From Mesorhizobium tamadayense (GTDB lineage: Bacteria > Pseudomonadota > Alphaproteobacteria > Rhizobiales > Rhizobiaceae), in the NCBI RefSeq assembly GCF_003863365.1, contig NZ_RQXT01000008.1:1-64000 (forward strand): 64,000 nucleotides of DNA. Reading direction: 5' to 3'. Below, piece after piece: positions 42,078-50,233 of this stretch. The notes under the pieces were generated by a model, which worked only from the letters and a program-made list of their open reading frames with translations, did not search any database and had not been told where the DNA came from. How positions within the stretch are numbered: the first letter of the stretch is position 1; every line of letters starts with the position of its first letter. Both the position numbers and the translations under genes were made by a program.

Positions 42078-42926
42078 CTATGCCGCCTGGTCCGGAGACC
42101 TGCCCGTCTCGCTCGGCATCTTGCGGTCGAAATTCAATGGTCGCCCCCACCAGCTGGTGGTCAACCCGATCACAATCCGGCAGATGGGTCGCGGCAGCAG
42201 GCCAAGCAACTTCAGCGGCCAGCTTATGTGATAAGGGAACGTGACCTCGAACCCCCCCTTGCTGATGCCGCGCGCCATGCGGCGCGACGCCCGGTGAACG
42301 GGCATCAGGCCCGGCATCGGCAGCATGTTCTTCTCGGTCAGCGGCGTGTCGACGAAACCTGGATTGATCACCTGGATGCGGATGTTCATCTTGTCGAAGT
42401 CATATTTCAGCGATTCCGCCAGGATGTTGATCGCCGCCTTGGTGCCGCCATAGGCAGCGGTGGTCGGCCAGCCGGAATAGGCGGTGACCGATCCAACCAC
42501 AACGACATGTCCGCGCCCCCGCGCACGCATGTATTCGACTACGGGCACCAGACCGTTGACGATGCCGAAATAGTTGACCGCGAAGGAGCGATGAAAGTCG
42601 CGCACCACCAGGTGCTCGCCTGGGGTGGCGATGTAGTTGCCGGCGTTGAAGACGGCGAGCACGATCGGCCCCATGTCTTCCTCGATCGCGGCGACCGTCC
42701 GCGCCATCCCTTCTTCGTCGGTGACGTCGCAGGGAAATGATTTCACATGGCCGGTCATCTGCGCCGTCTCGACAAGCAGTGTGTCGGCTGGATCACTCGG
42801 TAGCGCCGTCACCGCGACAGCATAGCCCTGTCTTGCGAGATCCTTGGCCAGCGCCCGGCCGAGGCCGCTGCTGCCGCCCGTTATCCAGGCGACACCGTCT
42901 TTCGGGTTGGCCCGATAGAGTGTCAT
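42078..42926 (-). CDS. Short-chain dehydrogenase/reductase
   Basis: The 282-residue SDR has the nucleotide-binding GGSSGLG motif (WITGGSSGLGRALAKDLARQ), NAGNY and the catalytic YGGTKAA (YxxxK). A Ser in VVGSVTAYSG supplies the third catalytic residue. The C-terminal 50 residues contain a hydrophobic stretch (ISWPLKLLGLLPRPICRIVI) that may associate with membrane. Substrate cannot be predicted. Confidence 0.87.
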   Translation of the reverse strand: MTLYRANPKDGVAWITGGSSGLGRALAKDLARQGYAVAVTALPSDPADTLLVETAQMTGHVKSFPCDVTDEEGMARTVAAIEEDMGPIVLAVFNAGNYIATPGEHLVVRDFHRSFAVNYFGIVNGLVPVVEYMRARGRGHVVVVGSVTAYSGWPTTAAYGGTKAAINILAESLKYDFDKMNIRIQVINPGFVDTPLTEKNMLPMPGLMPVHRASRRMARGISKGGFEVTFPYHISWPLKLLGLLPRPICRIVIGLTTSWWGRPLNFDRKMPSETGRSPDQAA

Positions 42927-43049
42927 TGAAAGTCCTGCGAATTGTCTGGGCTAGTGCTCTAGCGGTGTAGAAATCGGATGAAAAGAGCGCTTTTGGCGCA
43001 TCGTTGAAATGATCGCGAGCATTGCAGCATCCGGAATGCGACTGGACCA

Positions 43050-43086
43050 GGCAAAATCTTGCCTTGAAACCGCGGCTTCCGGTTTC
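43050..43086. promoter_or_regulatory. Two inverted repeats upstream of cysteine synthase
   Basis: GGCAA-AATC-TTGCC (43050-43063) and GAAACCG-CGGCTTC-CGGTTTC (43066-43086) lie within 70 bases before the start codon. They may be operators or a structured leader; neither has a T-run. No riboswitch family could be recognised. Confidence 0.4.
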
Positions 43087-43118
43087 TAGGGTCTCGCCGC
43101 ACGCATAAAGGAATCCTC

Positions 43119-44153
43119 ATGCCCCGTAATGTGATCGAAGCGATCGGCAACACACCCTTGATCCGGCTCAACAAGGCTTCGGACGCAACCGGCTGTGAGA
43201 TCCTGGGCAAGGCCGAATTCATGAATCCGGGGCAGTCGGTCAAGGACCGCGCGGGACTTTTCATCATCAGGGACGCCGAACAGCGCGGATTGCTGCGGCC
43301 GGGCGGCGTCATCGTCGAAGGGACCGCCGGCAACACCGGCATCGGCCTGACGCTGGTCGCCAAGGCGCTCGGCTACCGGACCGTCATCGTCATCCCCGAC
43401 ACGCAGAGCCAGGAAAAGAAGGACACGATCAAGGTGCTGGGGGCCGAGCTGATCGAAGTACCGGCCGTGCCCTACAAGAACCCGAACAACTACGTGAAGC
43501 TGTCGGGACGGCTCGCCGAGCAGCTTGCGCGTTCGGAGCCGAACGGCGCGATATGGGCGAACCAGTTCGACAATGTCGCCAACCGCGACGGCCATATCCG
43601 CACGACGGCCGAGGAGATCTGGACCCAGACCGCCGGCAAGGTCGACGGCTTCGTGTCGGCTGTCGGCACCGGCGGCACGCTTGCCGGCGTTGCGATCGGG
43701 CTCAAGGCCAAGAGCAGGCAAGTCAAGATCGCGCTCGCCGATCCGCTGGGCGCCGCACTCTACAGCTTCTACACCAGCGGCGAACTGAAGGCCGACGGCA
43801 GCTCGATCACCGAAGGTATCGGCCAGGGACGCATCACCGCCAATCTCGACGGGTTCACGCCCGATTTCTCCTACCAGATCCCGGACGAGGAGGCGTTGCC
43901 GATCATCTTCGACCTGATCCAGGAAGAGGGGCTCTGCGTCGGCGGCTCGACGGGCATCAACATCGCCGGAGCCATCCGTCTGGCGCGCGAACTCGGCCCC
44001 GGCCACACCATCGTGACGATCCTGGCCGACTTCGGCACGCGCTACCAGTCGAAGCTGTTCAATCCCGAATTCCTGCGCGGCAAGAACCTGCCGGTGCCCG
44101 GCTGGATGGAAGAGAAAGCCGACATCCCGGTGCCGTTCGAGAAGGTGGCGTGA
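43119..44153 (+). CDS. Cysteine synthase family protein (PLP-dependent)
   Basis: The 344-residue enzyme belongs to the O-acetylserine sulfhydrylase family. The PLP lysine is Lys42 (GQSVKDRAG) and the phosphate loop is VGTGGTLAGV. The substrate loop reads TAGNTG rather than the usual TSGNTG, and the protein is longer than classical CysK (about 310-320). It is therefore a divergent branch, and activity on other beta-substituted serines is possible. It overlaps the next gene by one base, indicating an operon with tRNA-editing and sulfurtransferase genes. Confidence 0.87.
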   Translation: MPRNVIEAIGNTPLIRLNKASDATGCEILGKAEFMNPGQSVKDRAGLFIIRDAEQRGLLRPGGVIVEGTAGNTGIGLTLVAKALGYRTVIVIPDTQSQEKKDTIKVLGAELIEVPAVPYKNPNNYVKLSGRLAEQLARSEPNGAIWANQFDNVANRDGHIRTTAEEIWTQTAGKVDGFVSAVGTGGTLAGVAIGLKAKSRQVKIALADPLGAALYSFYTSGELKADGSSITEGIGQGRITANLDGFTPDFSYQIPDEEALPIIFDLIQEEGLCVGGSTGINIAGAIRLARELGPGHTIVTILADFGTRYQSKLFNPEFLRGKNLPVPGWMEEKADIPVPFEKVA

Positions 44154-44896
44154 TGGCGCAACGGACCGAAGCGCTGTTTCGCGACGACGCCTATCTGAAG
44201 GCGGCGGAGGCGCAAGTCGTCGCCGTCAACGACCGCGGCGGCATCCTTCTCGACCGCACGATCTTCTATGCCACGTCGGGTGGGCAGCCCGGCGACAGCG
44301 GCCTGTTGGAGCGCGCCGACGGCAGCCGCATCGCGATCGCCGCCACCATCACCGGCGAGACCAAGGACGAGATCATCCATGTGCCGGCGCCGGAGCAGGC
44401 CTTGCCGGCGGTCGGCGAAAAGCTGAAGCTCGCCATCGATTGGGAACGCCGGCATCTTCTGATGCGCATGCATTCCGCCTGCCATCTGCTTACCGTCGTC
44501 TGCCCGTTTCCGATTACCGGGGCAGCGGTCGCCGAGGTCGACAGCCGCGTCGATTTCGACATCCCCGACGCCGGCTTTACCAAGGAGGACGTGACGGCAA
44601 GACTGATGGAGCTGGTGCGCGCTGACCATCCGATCTTCACCCGGCTGATCACCGACGAGGAACTTTCGGCCAATCCCGGCCTTATGAAATCGAAGAACGT
44701 GCAACCGCCCGTCGGCACCGGTAGGTTTCGCCTGGTCTGCATCGGCGACAATGCCTCGATCGACAGCCAGCCCTGCGGCGGCACCCATGTGAAACGCACC
44801 GGCGAGGTCGGCGAGATCCATATCGGCAAGATCGAGAAGAAGGGCCGCGAGAACCGGCGCTTCCGCATTCGCTTCGGGCCGATGCCGGCGAATTGA
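44153..44896 (+). CDS. Alanyl-tRNA editing protein (AlaX-like)
   Basis: This 247-residue protein matches the free-standing editing domain of alanyl-tRNA synthetase, which hydrolyses Ser- or Gly-tRNA(Ala). Zinc ligands are visible: HxxxH at His107/His111 (MHSACH) and Cys208/His212 in CGGTH. The N-terminal GGQPGDSG loop is also present. The ATG overlaps the previous TGA (TGATG). The frame is open far upstream inside the cysteine synthase gene, but that part is not homologous. Confidence 0.9.
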   Translation: MAQRTEALFRDDAYLKAAEAQVVAVNDRGGILLDRTIFYATSGGQPGDSGLLERADGSRIAIAATITGETKDEIIHVPAPEQALPAVGEKLKLAIDWERRHLLMRMHSACHLLTVVCPFPITGAAVAEVDSRVDFDIPDAGFTKEDVTARLMELVRADHPIFTRLITDEELSANPGLMKSKNVQPPVGTGRFRLVCIGDNASIDSQPCGGTHVKRTGEVGEIHIGKIEKKGRENRRFRIRFGPMPAN

Positions 44897-44942
44897 CGAG
44901 CAAAGACGGACAAAGTCGCGAGAGGCGGGCAGGAGCAGGAAC

Positions 44943-45794
44943 ATGGCCGAAGACAGCCCTTTCATCGTCGACGCGGACTGGCTCGAGAAGCGGCTGGGCA
45001 CACCCGGGCTCACCGTCGTCGACGCTTCCTGGTACCTGCCGGCGCAGAAGCGCAACGCCCAGGCCGAATACGCCGCGGCCCATATTCCCGGTGCCCGCTT
45101 CCTCGATCAGGACGCCGTTTCGGATCCGGAAACCAAGCTGCCGCACACATTGGCGCCGCCCCAGTACTTCGCGCAGTATGTCGGTTCCATGGGCGTTTCG
45201 GCCGACGACACCATTGTCGTCTATGACGGCCCGGGCCTGTTTTCGGCGCCGCGTGCCTGGTGGATGTTCCGCGTGATGGGTGTCTTCCAGGTCTACATCT
45301 TGAATGGCGGCTTCGACCGCTGGAAGGCGGAGGGGCGGCCGGTGACGGCGGAGCCGACGAGGATAGCGCCCTGCGTCTTTTATGCCGATTTCGATGCAGG
45401 CCGAGTCGTCGGCCTCGACGAGATGCGTCGGATCGTTGGAAGCGGAGAAAGCCAGATAGCCGATGCGCGCTCACCCGGGCGTTTTGCCGGAACCGATTCG
45501 GAGCCGCGTCCCGGCGTCCGTTCCGGCCATATGCCTGGCGCTCACAATGTTCCGGTTGCCGTGCTTGCCGAAAACGGTGAGCTGCTGCCGAAGGACCGTC
45601 TGCGCAAGGTGATCGAGGATGCCGGCATCGACCTTTCAAAGCCGGTCGTCACCTCCTGCGGGTCGGGTATCACCGCGGCGGCGATCACGCTGGCGCTGGA
45701 GACGCTTGGCCATACCGACAACAGGCTTTACGACGGCTCATGGACCGAATGGGGCGGACGCAGCGATACGCCCGTGGTGATGGGCAAGGAATGA
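44943..45794 (+). CDS. sseA: 3-mercaptopyruvate sulfurtransferase
   Basis: The 283-residue protein has two rhodanese domains. The first is inactive (around VVYDGPGLFSAPRAWWMFR); the second has catalytic Cys239 in CGSGIT, the loop typical of mercaptopyruvate sulfurtransferase rather than thiosulfate:cyanide rhodanese. It moves sulfur from 3-mercaptopyruvate, a cysteine catabolite, to acceptors. Context with cysteine synthase suggests a cysteine/sulfur metabolism cluster. Confidence 0.92.
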   Translation: MAEDSPFIVDADWLEKRLGTPGLTVVDASWYLPAQKRNAQAEYAAAHIPGARFLDQDAVSDPETKLPHTLAPPQYFAQYVGSMGVSADDTIVVYDGPGLFSAPRAWWMFRVMGVFQVYILNGGFDRWKAEGRPVTAEPTRIAPCVFYADFDAGRVVGLDEMRRIVGSGESQIADARSPGRFAGTDSEPRPGVRSGHMPGAHNVPVAVLAENGELLPKDRLRKVIEDAGIDLSKPVVTSCGSGITAAAITLALETLGHTDNRLYDGSWTEWGGRSDTPVVMGKE

Positions 45795-45799
45795 CGACG

Positions 45800-46363
45800 A
45801 TGGAAAACGGTGTGCCGAAGGATATCGAGGTCACGGTCACTTTCCTCGAGATGCATGCGCCGCCGGCGGCATCGCCGCCGCTGCCGTATAACCGCCAGAT
45901 CGCGTTGCTGAAGACCAAGGACATCCCGCTGCATTTCTACCGCTACCTGATCGATCGGGTCGGGCGCAAATGGCACTGGGTCAATGTGCTCAGACTAAGC
46001 GACGAGGAACTGGCGGCCGGCCTGCATCGTGAGGATCGCGACATCAGGGTGCTTTATCTCGACGGCTCTCCGGCCGGCTTCTTCGACCTCAAGCCGCATT
46101 TGCCGGAGGAAGTGGAACTCGCCTATTTCGGCATGATGGAGCACGCGCACGGCCAAGGCATCGGCCGCTGGTTTCTGGGGGCGGCTATCTCCGCCGCATG
46201 GTCGTATGGGCCGAAGCGCGTCACGGTGCAGACCTGCACACTGGACCATCCGGCGGCGCTGCCGCTTTACCAGAAGCTCGGCTTCGCGCCGGTGGCGCAG
46301 AAGAAGGAGGTCGTGCATCCGCTGACCTTCGCCGAACGGTCGGCAAGCGTCATGCGGCCGTAG
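45800..46363 (+). CDS. GNAT-family N-acetyltransferase
   Basis: The 187-residue product has the acetyl-CoA binding motif in EHAHGQGIGRWFLGAAISAA and the terminal TLDHPAALPLYQKLGF, typical of GNAT enzymes. The N-terminal 80 residues (MENGVPKDIEVTVTFLEMHA, LPLHFYRYLIDRVGRKWHW-like) are family-specific. The acceptor is unknown. The ATG at 45800 has AGGA eight bases upstream; an ATG at 45791 overlapping sseA is possible. Confidence 0.85.
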   Translation: MENGVPKDIEVTVTFLEMHAPPAASPPLPYNRQIALLKTKDIPLHFYRYLIDRVGRKWHWVNVLRLSDEELAAGLHREDRDIRVLYLDGSPAGFFDLKPHLPEEVELAYFGMMEHAHGQGIGRWFLGAAISAAWSYGPKRVTVQTCTLDHPAALPLYQKLGFAPVAQKKEVVHPLTFAERSASVMRP

Positions 46364-46429
46364 CGCCAAACGATGCCGTGATCTCAGCCGAAGAATGCAA
46401 CGGAGCCGAATTCTGCACCGCAGCAACGC

Positions 46430-46501
46430 TCTGGAGTCACGGCATGGATCTTGGGTCTGCGCCGCGTCGCTTCGCTCCTTGCTCCGCCCCAGGACGAAGG
46501 G
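46430..46501. repeat. Probable dispersed intergenic repeat
   Basis: The stretch starting AGTCACGGCATGGATCTTGG and continuing TGCGCCGCGTCGCTTCGCTC, then GCTCCGCCCCAGGACGAAGG, resembles a repetitive intergenic element I recall from Mesorhizobium and Bradyrhizobium genomes. No second copy was seen in this window, so the call rests on memory. The rest of the 46364-46639 spacer has no gene. Confidence 0.5.
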
Positions 46502-46639
46502 ATGGGCGTTTCGGCTAGTCTCCCAAGTCTGCGATCTGCCAGCCTAGCACGATCCGAGTAGCCTTGTTTGGGCAGGAATCGGGTGGGAGGCACCATCGCC
46601 CGAGCATAGTTTCCGGTCATCGACACCGGAGATTTCGCC

Positions 46640-47107
46640 ATGAGCATCCAGTTCAAAGCCTTGCCGACCGAAGCCGTGCGCGCCTTGCAGCGGGGAGGGC
46701 CAGACGCCTACGGCCATACGCCCGAACGGAGGATATCCGACGGTGACGGCGTGCCGTGCCGGCATTGCATGAGGAATGTTGCCGCGGGTGACGGCTATCT
46801 GATCCTCGCCTACCGCCCGTTCCCGGAGCTGCAGCCTTACGCAGAGACCGGGCCAATCTTCCTGCATGCGGATGAATGCGAGCGCGGCGCGGACGCGGAT
46901 GCACTGCCCGAGATGCTCGAAAGCAGCGACCACATCGTACGCGGTTACGGCAAGGACGATCGCATCGTCTACGGCAGCGGCGCCGTCGTCCCGACCGGCG
47001 ATATCGCGGCCCGCGCCGAGACTTTGTTCGAGCGCGACGACATCGCCTACATCCATGTCCGCTCGGCGCGAAACAATTGCTACCAGTGCCGCATCGAGCG
47101 GGCTTGA
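46640..47107 (+). CDS. DUF1203 domain-containing protein
   Basis: The 155-residue protein matches DUF1203, an uncharacterised family. Conserved segments are CRHCMRNVAAGDGYLILAYR, GPIFLHADECER and HVRSARNNCYQCRIERA; the six cysteines include CxxC pairs that could bind metal. The ATG follows CCGGAGATTTCGCC. No functional neighbour is evident. Confidence 0.85.
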   Translation: MSIQFKALPTEAVRALQRGGPDAYGHTPERRISDGDGVPCRHCMRNVAAGDGYLILAYRPFPELQPYAETGPIFLHADECERGADADALPEMLESSDHIVRGYGKDDRIVYGSGAVVPTGDIAARAETLFERDDIAYIHVRSARNNCYQCRIERA

Positions 47108-47115
47108 TCGGTACA

Positions 47116-47144
47116 AAAAAATGCCCGCCGATGGTCTGGCGGGC
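47116..47144 (-). terminator. Hairpin with T-run on the minus strand after DUF1203
   Basis: GCCCGCC and GGCGGGC arms around GATGGTCT, with seven A before the left arm. On the minus strand this reads as stem followed by ATTTTTTT, so it may terminate minus-strand transcription; on the plus strand it is only a 3'-end hairpin for the DUF1203 gene. Confidence 0.55.
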
Positions 47145-47425
47145 CGTTGGAAGTCTGTGACAGAAGCCTTCGGCAGAGCCGCTGGCGGGCCGTGTTCACC
47201 GGCACCGCGAAGCGGCCGTAGCCATCAGGTGACGACACCTGTCTAGACATGTTTCTCAAGGGCCGAATGTGAAGTATTTCACACAAAGGCATCGATTGTC
47301 CGCATGGCCTGGCCTTGCATGCGATCACAAAAACTGTCGCACTCCCGTCGTATAACCGCGCTAAAGGGCAGTTGTTGATCGATTGCCGACCGCGGATGGA
47401 CCGGCGGCACGTCGCAACACCGAGG
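47145..47425. other. Gene-free stretch upstream of an orphan terminator
   Basis: No supported protein gene. It has two perfect dyads, CAGGTG-ACGA-CACCTG (47226-47241) and TGTGAA-GTAT-TTCACA (47268-47283), that look like operators, followed by about 140 bases leading into a strong plus-strand terminator. A TATAAC hexamer at about 47350 could be a -10 box, without a clear -35. A small RNA of roughly 70-150 bases is possible. Confidence 0.4.
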
Positions 47426-47451
47426 AAGCGGGGCTCTGGCTCCGCTTTTTT
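47426..47451 (+). terminator. Orphan Rho-independent terminator
   Basis: AGCGGGGC-TCTG-GCTCCGCT (8 bp with one wobble pair) followed by six T. No plus-strand protein gene ends within 300 bases upstream, so it probably closes a non-coding transcript. Confidence 0.75.
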
Positions 47452-47477
47452 GTTGCGCGCCTTTCTTTTGGTTCAGC

Positions 47478-47521
47478 GCAATTCCGGACGGAAAACCGTT
47501 ATGCACTTTTCCTGGAATTGC
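47478..47521. repeat. Dispersed palindromic repeat
   Basis: GCAATTCCGGACGGAAAA and TTTTCCTGGAATTGC are imperfect inverted arms around CCGTTATGCAC. This resembles the very common GCAATTCC...GGAATTGC palindrome that I recall from Rhizobiales intergenic DNA. Only one copy is in this window. Confidence 0.65.
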
Positions 47522-47532
47522 TCTGGAGCAAA

Positions 47533-47562
47533 GAAAAAGCCCGCCGGAAAGGACCGGCGGGC
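47533..47562 (-). terminator. Rho-independent terminator of ald
   Basis: On the minus strand GCCCGCCGG-TCCTTT-CCGGCGGGC followed by TTTTTCTTT, 28 bases after the ald stop codon. Confidence 0.9.
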
Positions 47563-47590
47563 GCGACAGGAGGAAGGCTCTTGTCTGGTA

Positions 47591-48706
47591 TCAGGCGGCA
47601 AGCACCGCCTTCGGCTCGACCATTTCGTAGCCGAGCGCTTCGGCAACAGCGCGGTTGGTGATCTTGCCCTTGTGGACATTGAGGCCGTTGCGCAGGTGGT
47701 GGTCGTCGACAAGCGCCTTCAGGCCCTTGTCGGCGAGTTGCAGGCCGTGATGCAGGGTCGCGTTGTTGAGCGCGTGCGCCGAGGTGACCGGAACCGCACC
47801 CGGCATGTTGGCGACGCAATAGTGGATCACGCCATCGACCTCATAGGTTGGGTCGGCATGGGTCGTGGCATGCGAGGTCTCGAAGCAGCCGCCCTGGTCA
47901 ATGGCGACGTCGACGAGCACCGAGCCCTTCTTCATGCCGGAGAGCATTTCGCGGGTGACGAGCTTGGGCGCGGCGGCGCCCGGGATCAGCACCGCGCCGA
48001 CGACGATGTCGGCCGAGAAGCATTCTTCTTCCAGCGCCTCGACGGTCGAATAGCGGGTGTGCACGCGGCTGCCAAAAATATCGTCGAGCTGGCGCAGGCG
48101 CGGGATCGAGCGGTCGATGATGGTGACGTCCGCGCCAAGGCCGACCGCCATCTTGGCGGCATGCAGGCCGACCACGCCGCCGCCGAGCACGGTGACCTTG
48201 CCGGGCAGCACGCCCGGCACGCCGCCAAGCAGCACGCCGCGACCGCCATTGGCCTTCTGCAGCGCCGTGGCGCCGGCCTGGATCGACAGGCGGCCGGCGA
48301 CTTCCGACATCGGCGCCAGCAGCGGCAGGCCGCCGCGGTCGTCGGTAACGGTCTCGTAGGCGATTGCAGTGACGCCCGAAGCGAGCAGGCCCTTGGTCTG
48401 CTCCGGATCCGGGGCAAGATGAAGATAAGTGTAGAGGATCTGGCCATCGCGGAGCTGGACCCATTCATTGGGCTGCGGCTCCTTGACCTTGACGATCATG
48501 TCCGACTTGGCAAACACATCCGCCGCGGTCTTGGCGATGCTGGCGCCGGCGGCGCGATAGGCGTTGTCATCGGCGCCGATGCCGGCGCCCGCGCCGGTCT
48601 CGACCAGCACCTCATGGCCGTGCGCGACGTATTCGCGGACCGAGCCGGGGGTGAGGCCGACGCGGTATTCGTGGTTCTTGATTTCCTTGGGGCAGCCGAC
48701 GCGCAT
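47591..48706 (-). CDS. ald: Alanine dehydrogenase
   Basis: The 371-residue enzyme interconverts L-alanine and pyruvate plus ammonium with NAD. Signatures are [20 protein letters not shown], the NAD site [20 protein letters not shown], and GKVTVLGGG context with [20 protein letters not shown]. Length equals that of classical alanine dehydrogenases. A divergent Lrp/AsnC-type gene lies 213 bases upstream and probably controls it. Confidence 0.96.
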   Translation of the reverse strand: MRVGCPKEIKNHEYRVGLTPGSVREYVAHGHEVLVETGAGAGIGADDNAYRAAGASIAKTAADVFAKSDMIVKVKEPQPNEWVQLRDGQILYTYLHLAPDPEQTKGLLASGVTAIAYETVTDDRGGLPLLAPMSEVAGRLSIQAGATALQKANGGRGVLLGGVPGVLPGKVTVLGGGVVGLHAAKMAVGLGADVTIIDRSIPRLRQLDDIFGSRVHTRYSTVEALEEECFSADIVVGAVLIPGAAAPKLVTREMLSGMKKGSVLVDVAIDQGGCFETSHATTHADPTYEVDGVIHYCVANMPGAVPVTSAHALNNATLHHGLQLADKGLKALVDDHHLRNGLNVHKGKITNRAVAEALGYEMVEPKAVLAA

Positions 48707-48919
48707 TTTCTTCTCCTGTCAGGCCCTTGAAAGGGCGCTCTCCCTGTTATTTCCGGGCATGCCGCCAGCCCCAAAACCGCCGCGCAGTTTTGGGCGACAT
48801 GCATGAGACGCAGTGAAGCATGAAACGTTCCGTAAGTGTTTGCGAATGCACTTGCGGTGACGCCCAGTCTTCGATAATCGTTGCGCAAAATGCCAGCATA
48901 TTCGCAGGAATCACGAAAA

Positions 48920-49393
48920 ATGTCGCTCGACAGGATTGATATCGCCATTCTGGAGACTTTGCAGAAGGATGGCCGGATACCCAACGCCGCGCTTGCCGAG
49001 AGGGTCGGTCTGTCGCAGTCGGCCTGCTCCAGGCGCCTGGACAATCTGGAGAAATCCGGAACCATCCGCGGCTACCACGCCCGCCTGTCGAATGCCGCGC
49101 TCGGCCATCAGATGACGGCGATCGTGCATATATCGCTATCGGGACAATTCGAGAAGACGCTGTCGGACTTCGAGGCGGCGATCAAGCGCTGCCCGAACGT
49201 ACTCTCCTGCCATCTGATGTCGGGCGAATACGACTATATCCTGCGCATCGCTGCGAAGGACCTCGTCGACTATGAGCGCATCCACAAGGAGTGGCTGTCG
49301 GCCATGCCGCATGTGACGAAGATCAATTCGTCCTTCGCCTTGCGCGAGATCGTCGACCGGACAGCGGTAGGTCTAAAGCCGGAGATGGCATAG
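48920..49393 (+). CDS. Lrp/AsnC family transcriptional regulator (AldR-like)
   Basis: The 157-residue protein has the N-terminal helix-turn-helix (MSLDRIDIAILETLQKDGRI; AALAERVGLSQSACSRRLDN) and the C-terminal ligand-binding RAM domain (CHLMSGEYDYILRIAAKDL). Divergence from ald suggests an alanine-responsive regulator. The ATG at 48920 begins the conserved part, with GGA nine bases upstream; earlier in-frame starts at 48881 (TTG) and 48890 (ATG) would add a non-conserved tail. Confidence 0.9.
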   Translation: MSLDRIDIAILETLQKDGRIPNAALAERVGLSQSACSRRLDNLEKSGTIRGYHARLSNAALGHQMTAIVHISLSGQFEKTLSDFEAAIKRCPNVLSCHLMSGEYDYILRIAAKDLVDYERIHKEWLSAMPHVTKINSSFALREIVDRTAVGLKPEMA

Positions 49394-49399
49394 CCGCCG

Positions 49400-50059
49400 T
49401 TAAGCTCCAGCCGCCTCCGTCACCACCTCGCTCATCGGGATGTCGTGAGGCTGCGGATAGATAGTAGGGATGCGCTGCAATTCGTAGCCGACGCCGATCA
49501 CCAGCGGCCGGAACGGCAAGGCGGCAAGCGTGCGGTCGTAGAAGCCGCCGCCGTAGCCCAGCCGGTAGTTTCCGGGATCGATACCGACCACAGGCGAGAT
49601 CACGATATCGGGCAGCACCGGTTCGCCCTCGGCGGGAATCGGGATGTTCCAGACGCCTTTCTCCAGCCGATCGCCAGGCACATAGGCACGGAAGACCAGA
49701 GGCTGGCCTTTCTCGACGACGACGGGAAGCGCCGTGCGGCCGCCGCGCGCATTGATCGACGCCATCCAGCCACGCAGGTCCGGCTCGCCGCGGAACGGCC
49801 AGTAGAGGCTGACCATGCGGCCGGCTATGTCGCCTATCAGCGCGTCCAGGCTCTCGGCAATGCGCACCGACATTGCCGCGCGAGCGTCCGCCGACACAGC
49901 AAGCCGGGCACCGATCAGCCGTTCACGCTCCGCCTTGCGCCAGCGCCTGACATCGCTCCAGTCGGACAGCGGAACCTGATAGGCCGGGTCGAGCTCGTGC
50001 ATGAAACAAGGCGGCGAGGCGTATTGGGCGGGGCCTTCGTCATCGCGGTTGTCGGTCAT
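49400..50059 (-). CDS. 5-formyltetrahydrofolate cyclo-ligase
   Basis: This 219-residue enzyme converts 5-formyl-THF to 5,10-methenyl-THF with ATP. The family signature GYGGGFYDRTLA lies near residue 170, and the Arg/Lys-rich N-terminal helix (RRWRKAERERLIGARLAV) is typical. The first 35 residues are an extra leader (ASPPCFMHELDPAYQVPLSD) found in rhizobial members. Its 3' end lies seven bases from the convergent Lrp gene. Confidence 0.9.
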   Translation of the reverse strand: MTDNRDDEGPAQYASPPCFMHELDPAYQVPLSDWSDVRRWRKAERERLIGARLAVSADARAAMSVRIAESLDALIGDIAGRMVSLYWPFRGEPDLRGWMASINARGGRTALPVVVEKGQPLVFRAYVPGDRLEKGVWNIPIPAEGEPVLPDIVISPVVGIDPGNYRLGYGGGFYDRTLAALPFRPLVIGVGYELQRIPTIYPQPHDIPMSEVVTEAAGA

Positions 50060-50233
50060 GCTTCACTCCTATCATTCTGCTCCACGCTATACCCGCCACC
50101 TCGGGGGCAACATGTGCGTTCACGACACCGGGCGACGACTCCCGGGCAGCAGCATGGCCGGCTGCACGTTGTTGCGGTGCACAAAAAAGCTTACATGATG
50201 GGCGGTAGGTCCGCTTTGGCGAGGTGGAATGAA

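Noticed and set aside
47315..48730. Open frame of 471 codons on the plus strand opposite ald
   Set aside because: Antisense shadow of ald. It runs through the orphan terminator and the dispersed palindrome and has no protein family features.
49445..50233. In-frame extension of the NDH-2 gene over the 5-FTHF cyclo-ligase gene
   Set aside because: Non-homologous antisense sequence; a clear ribosome site precedes the ATG at 50234.
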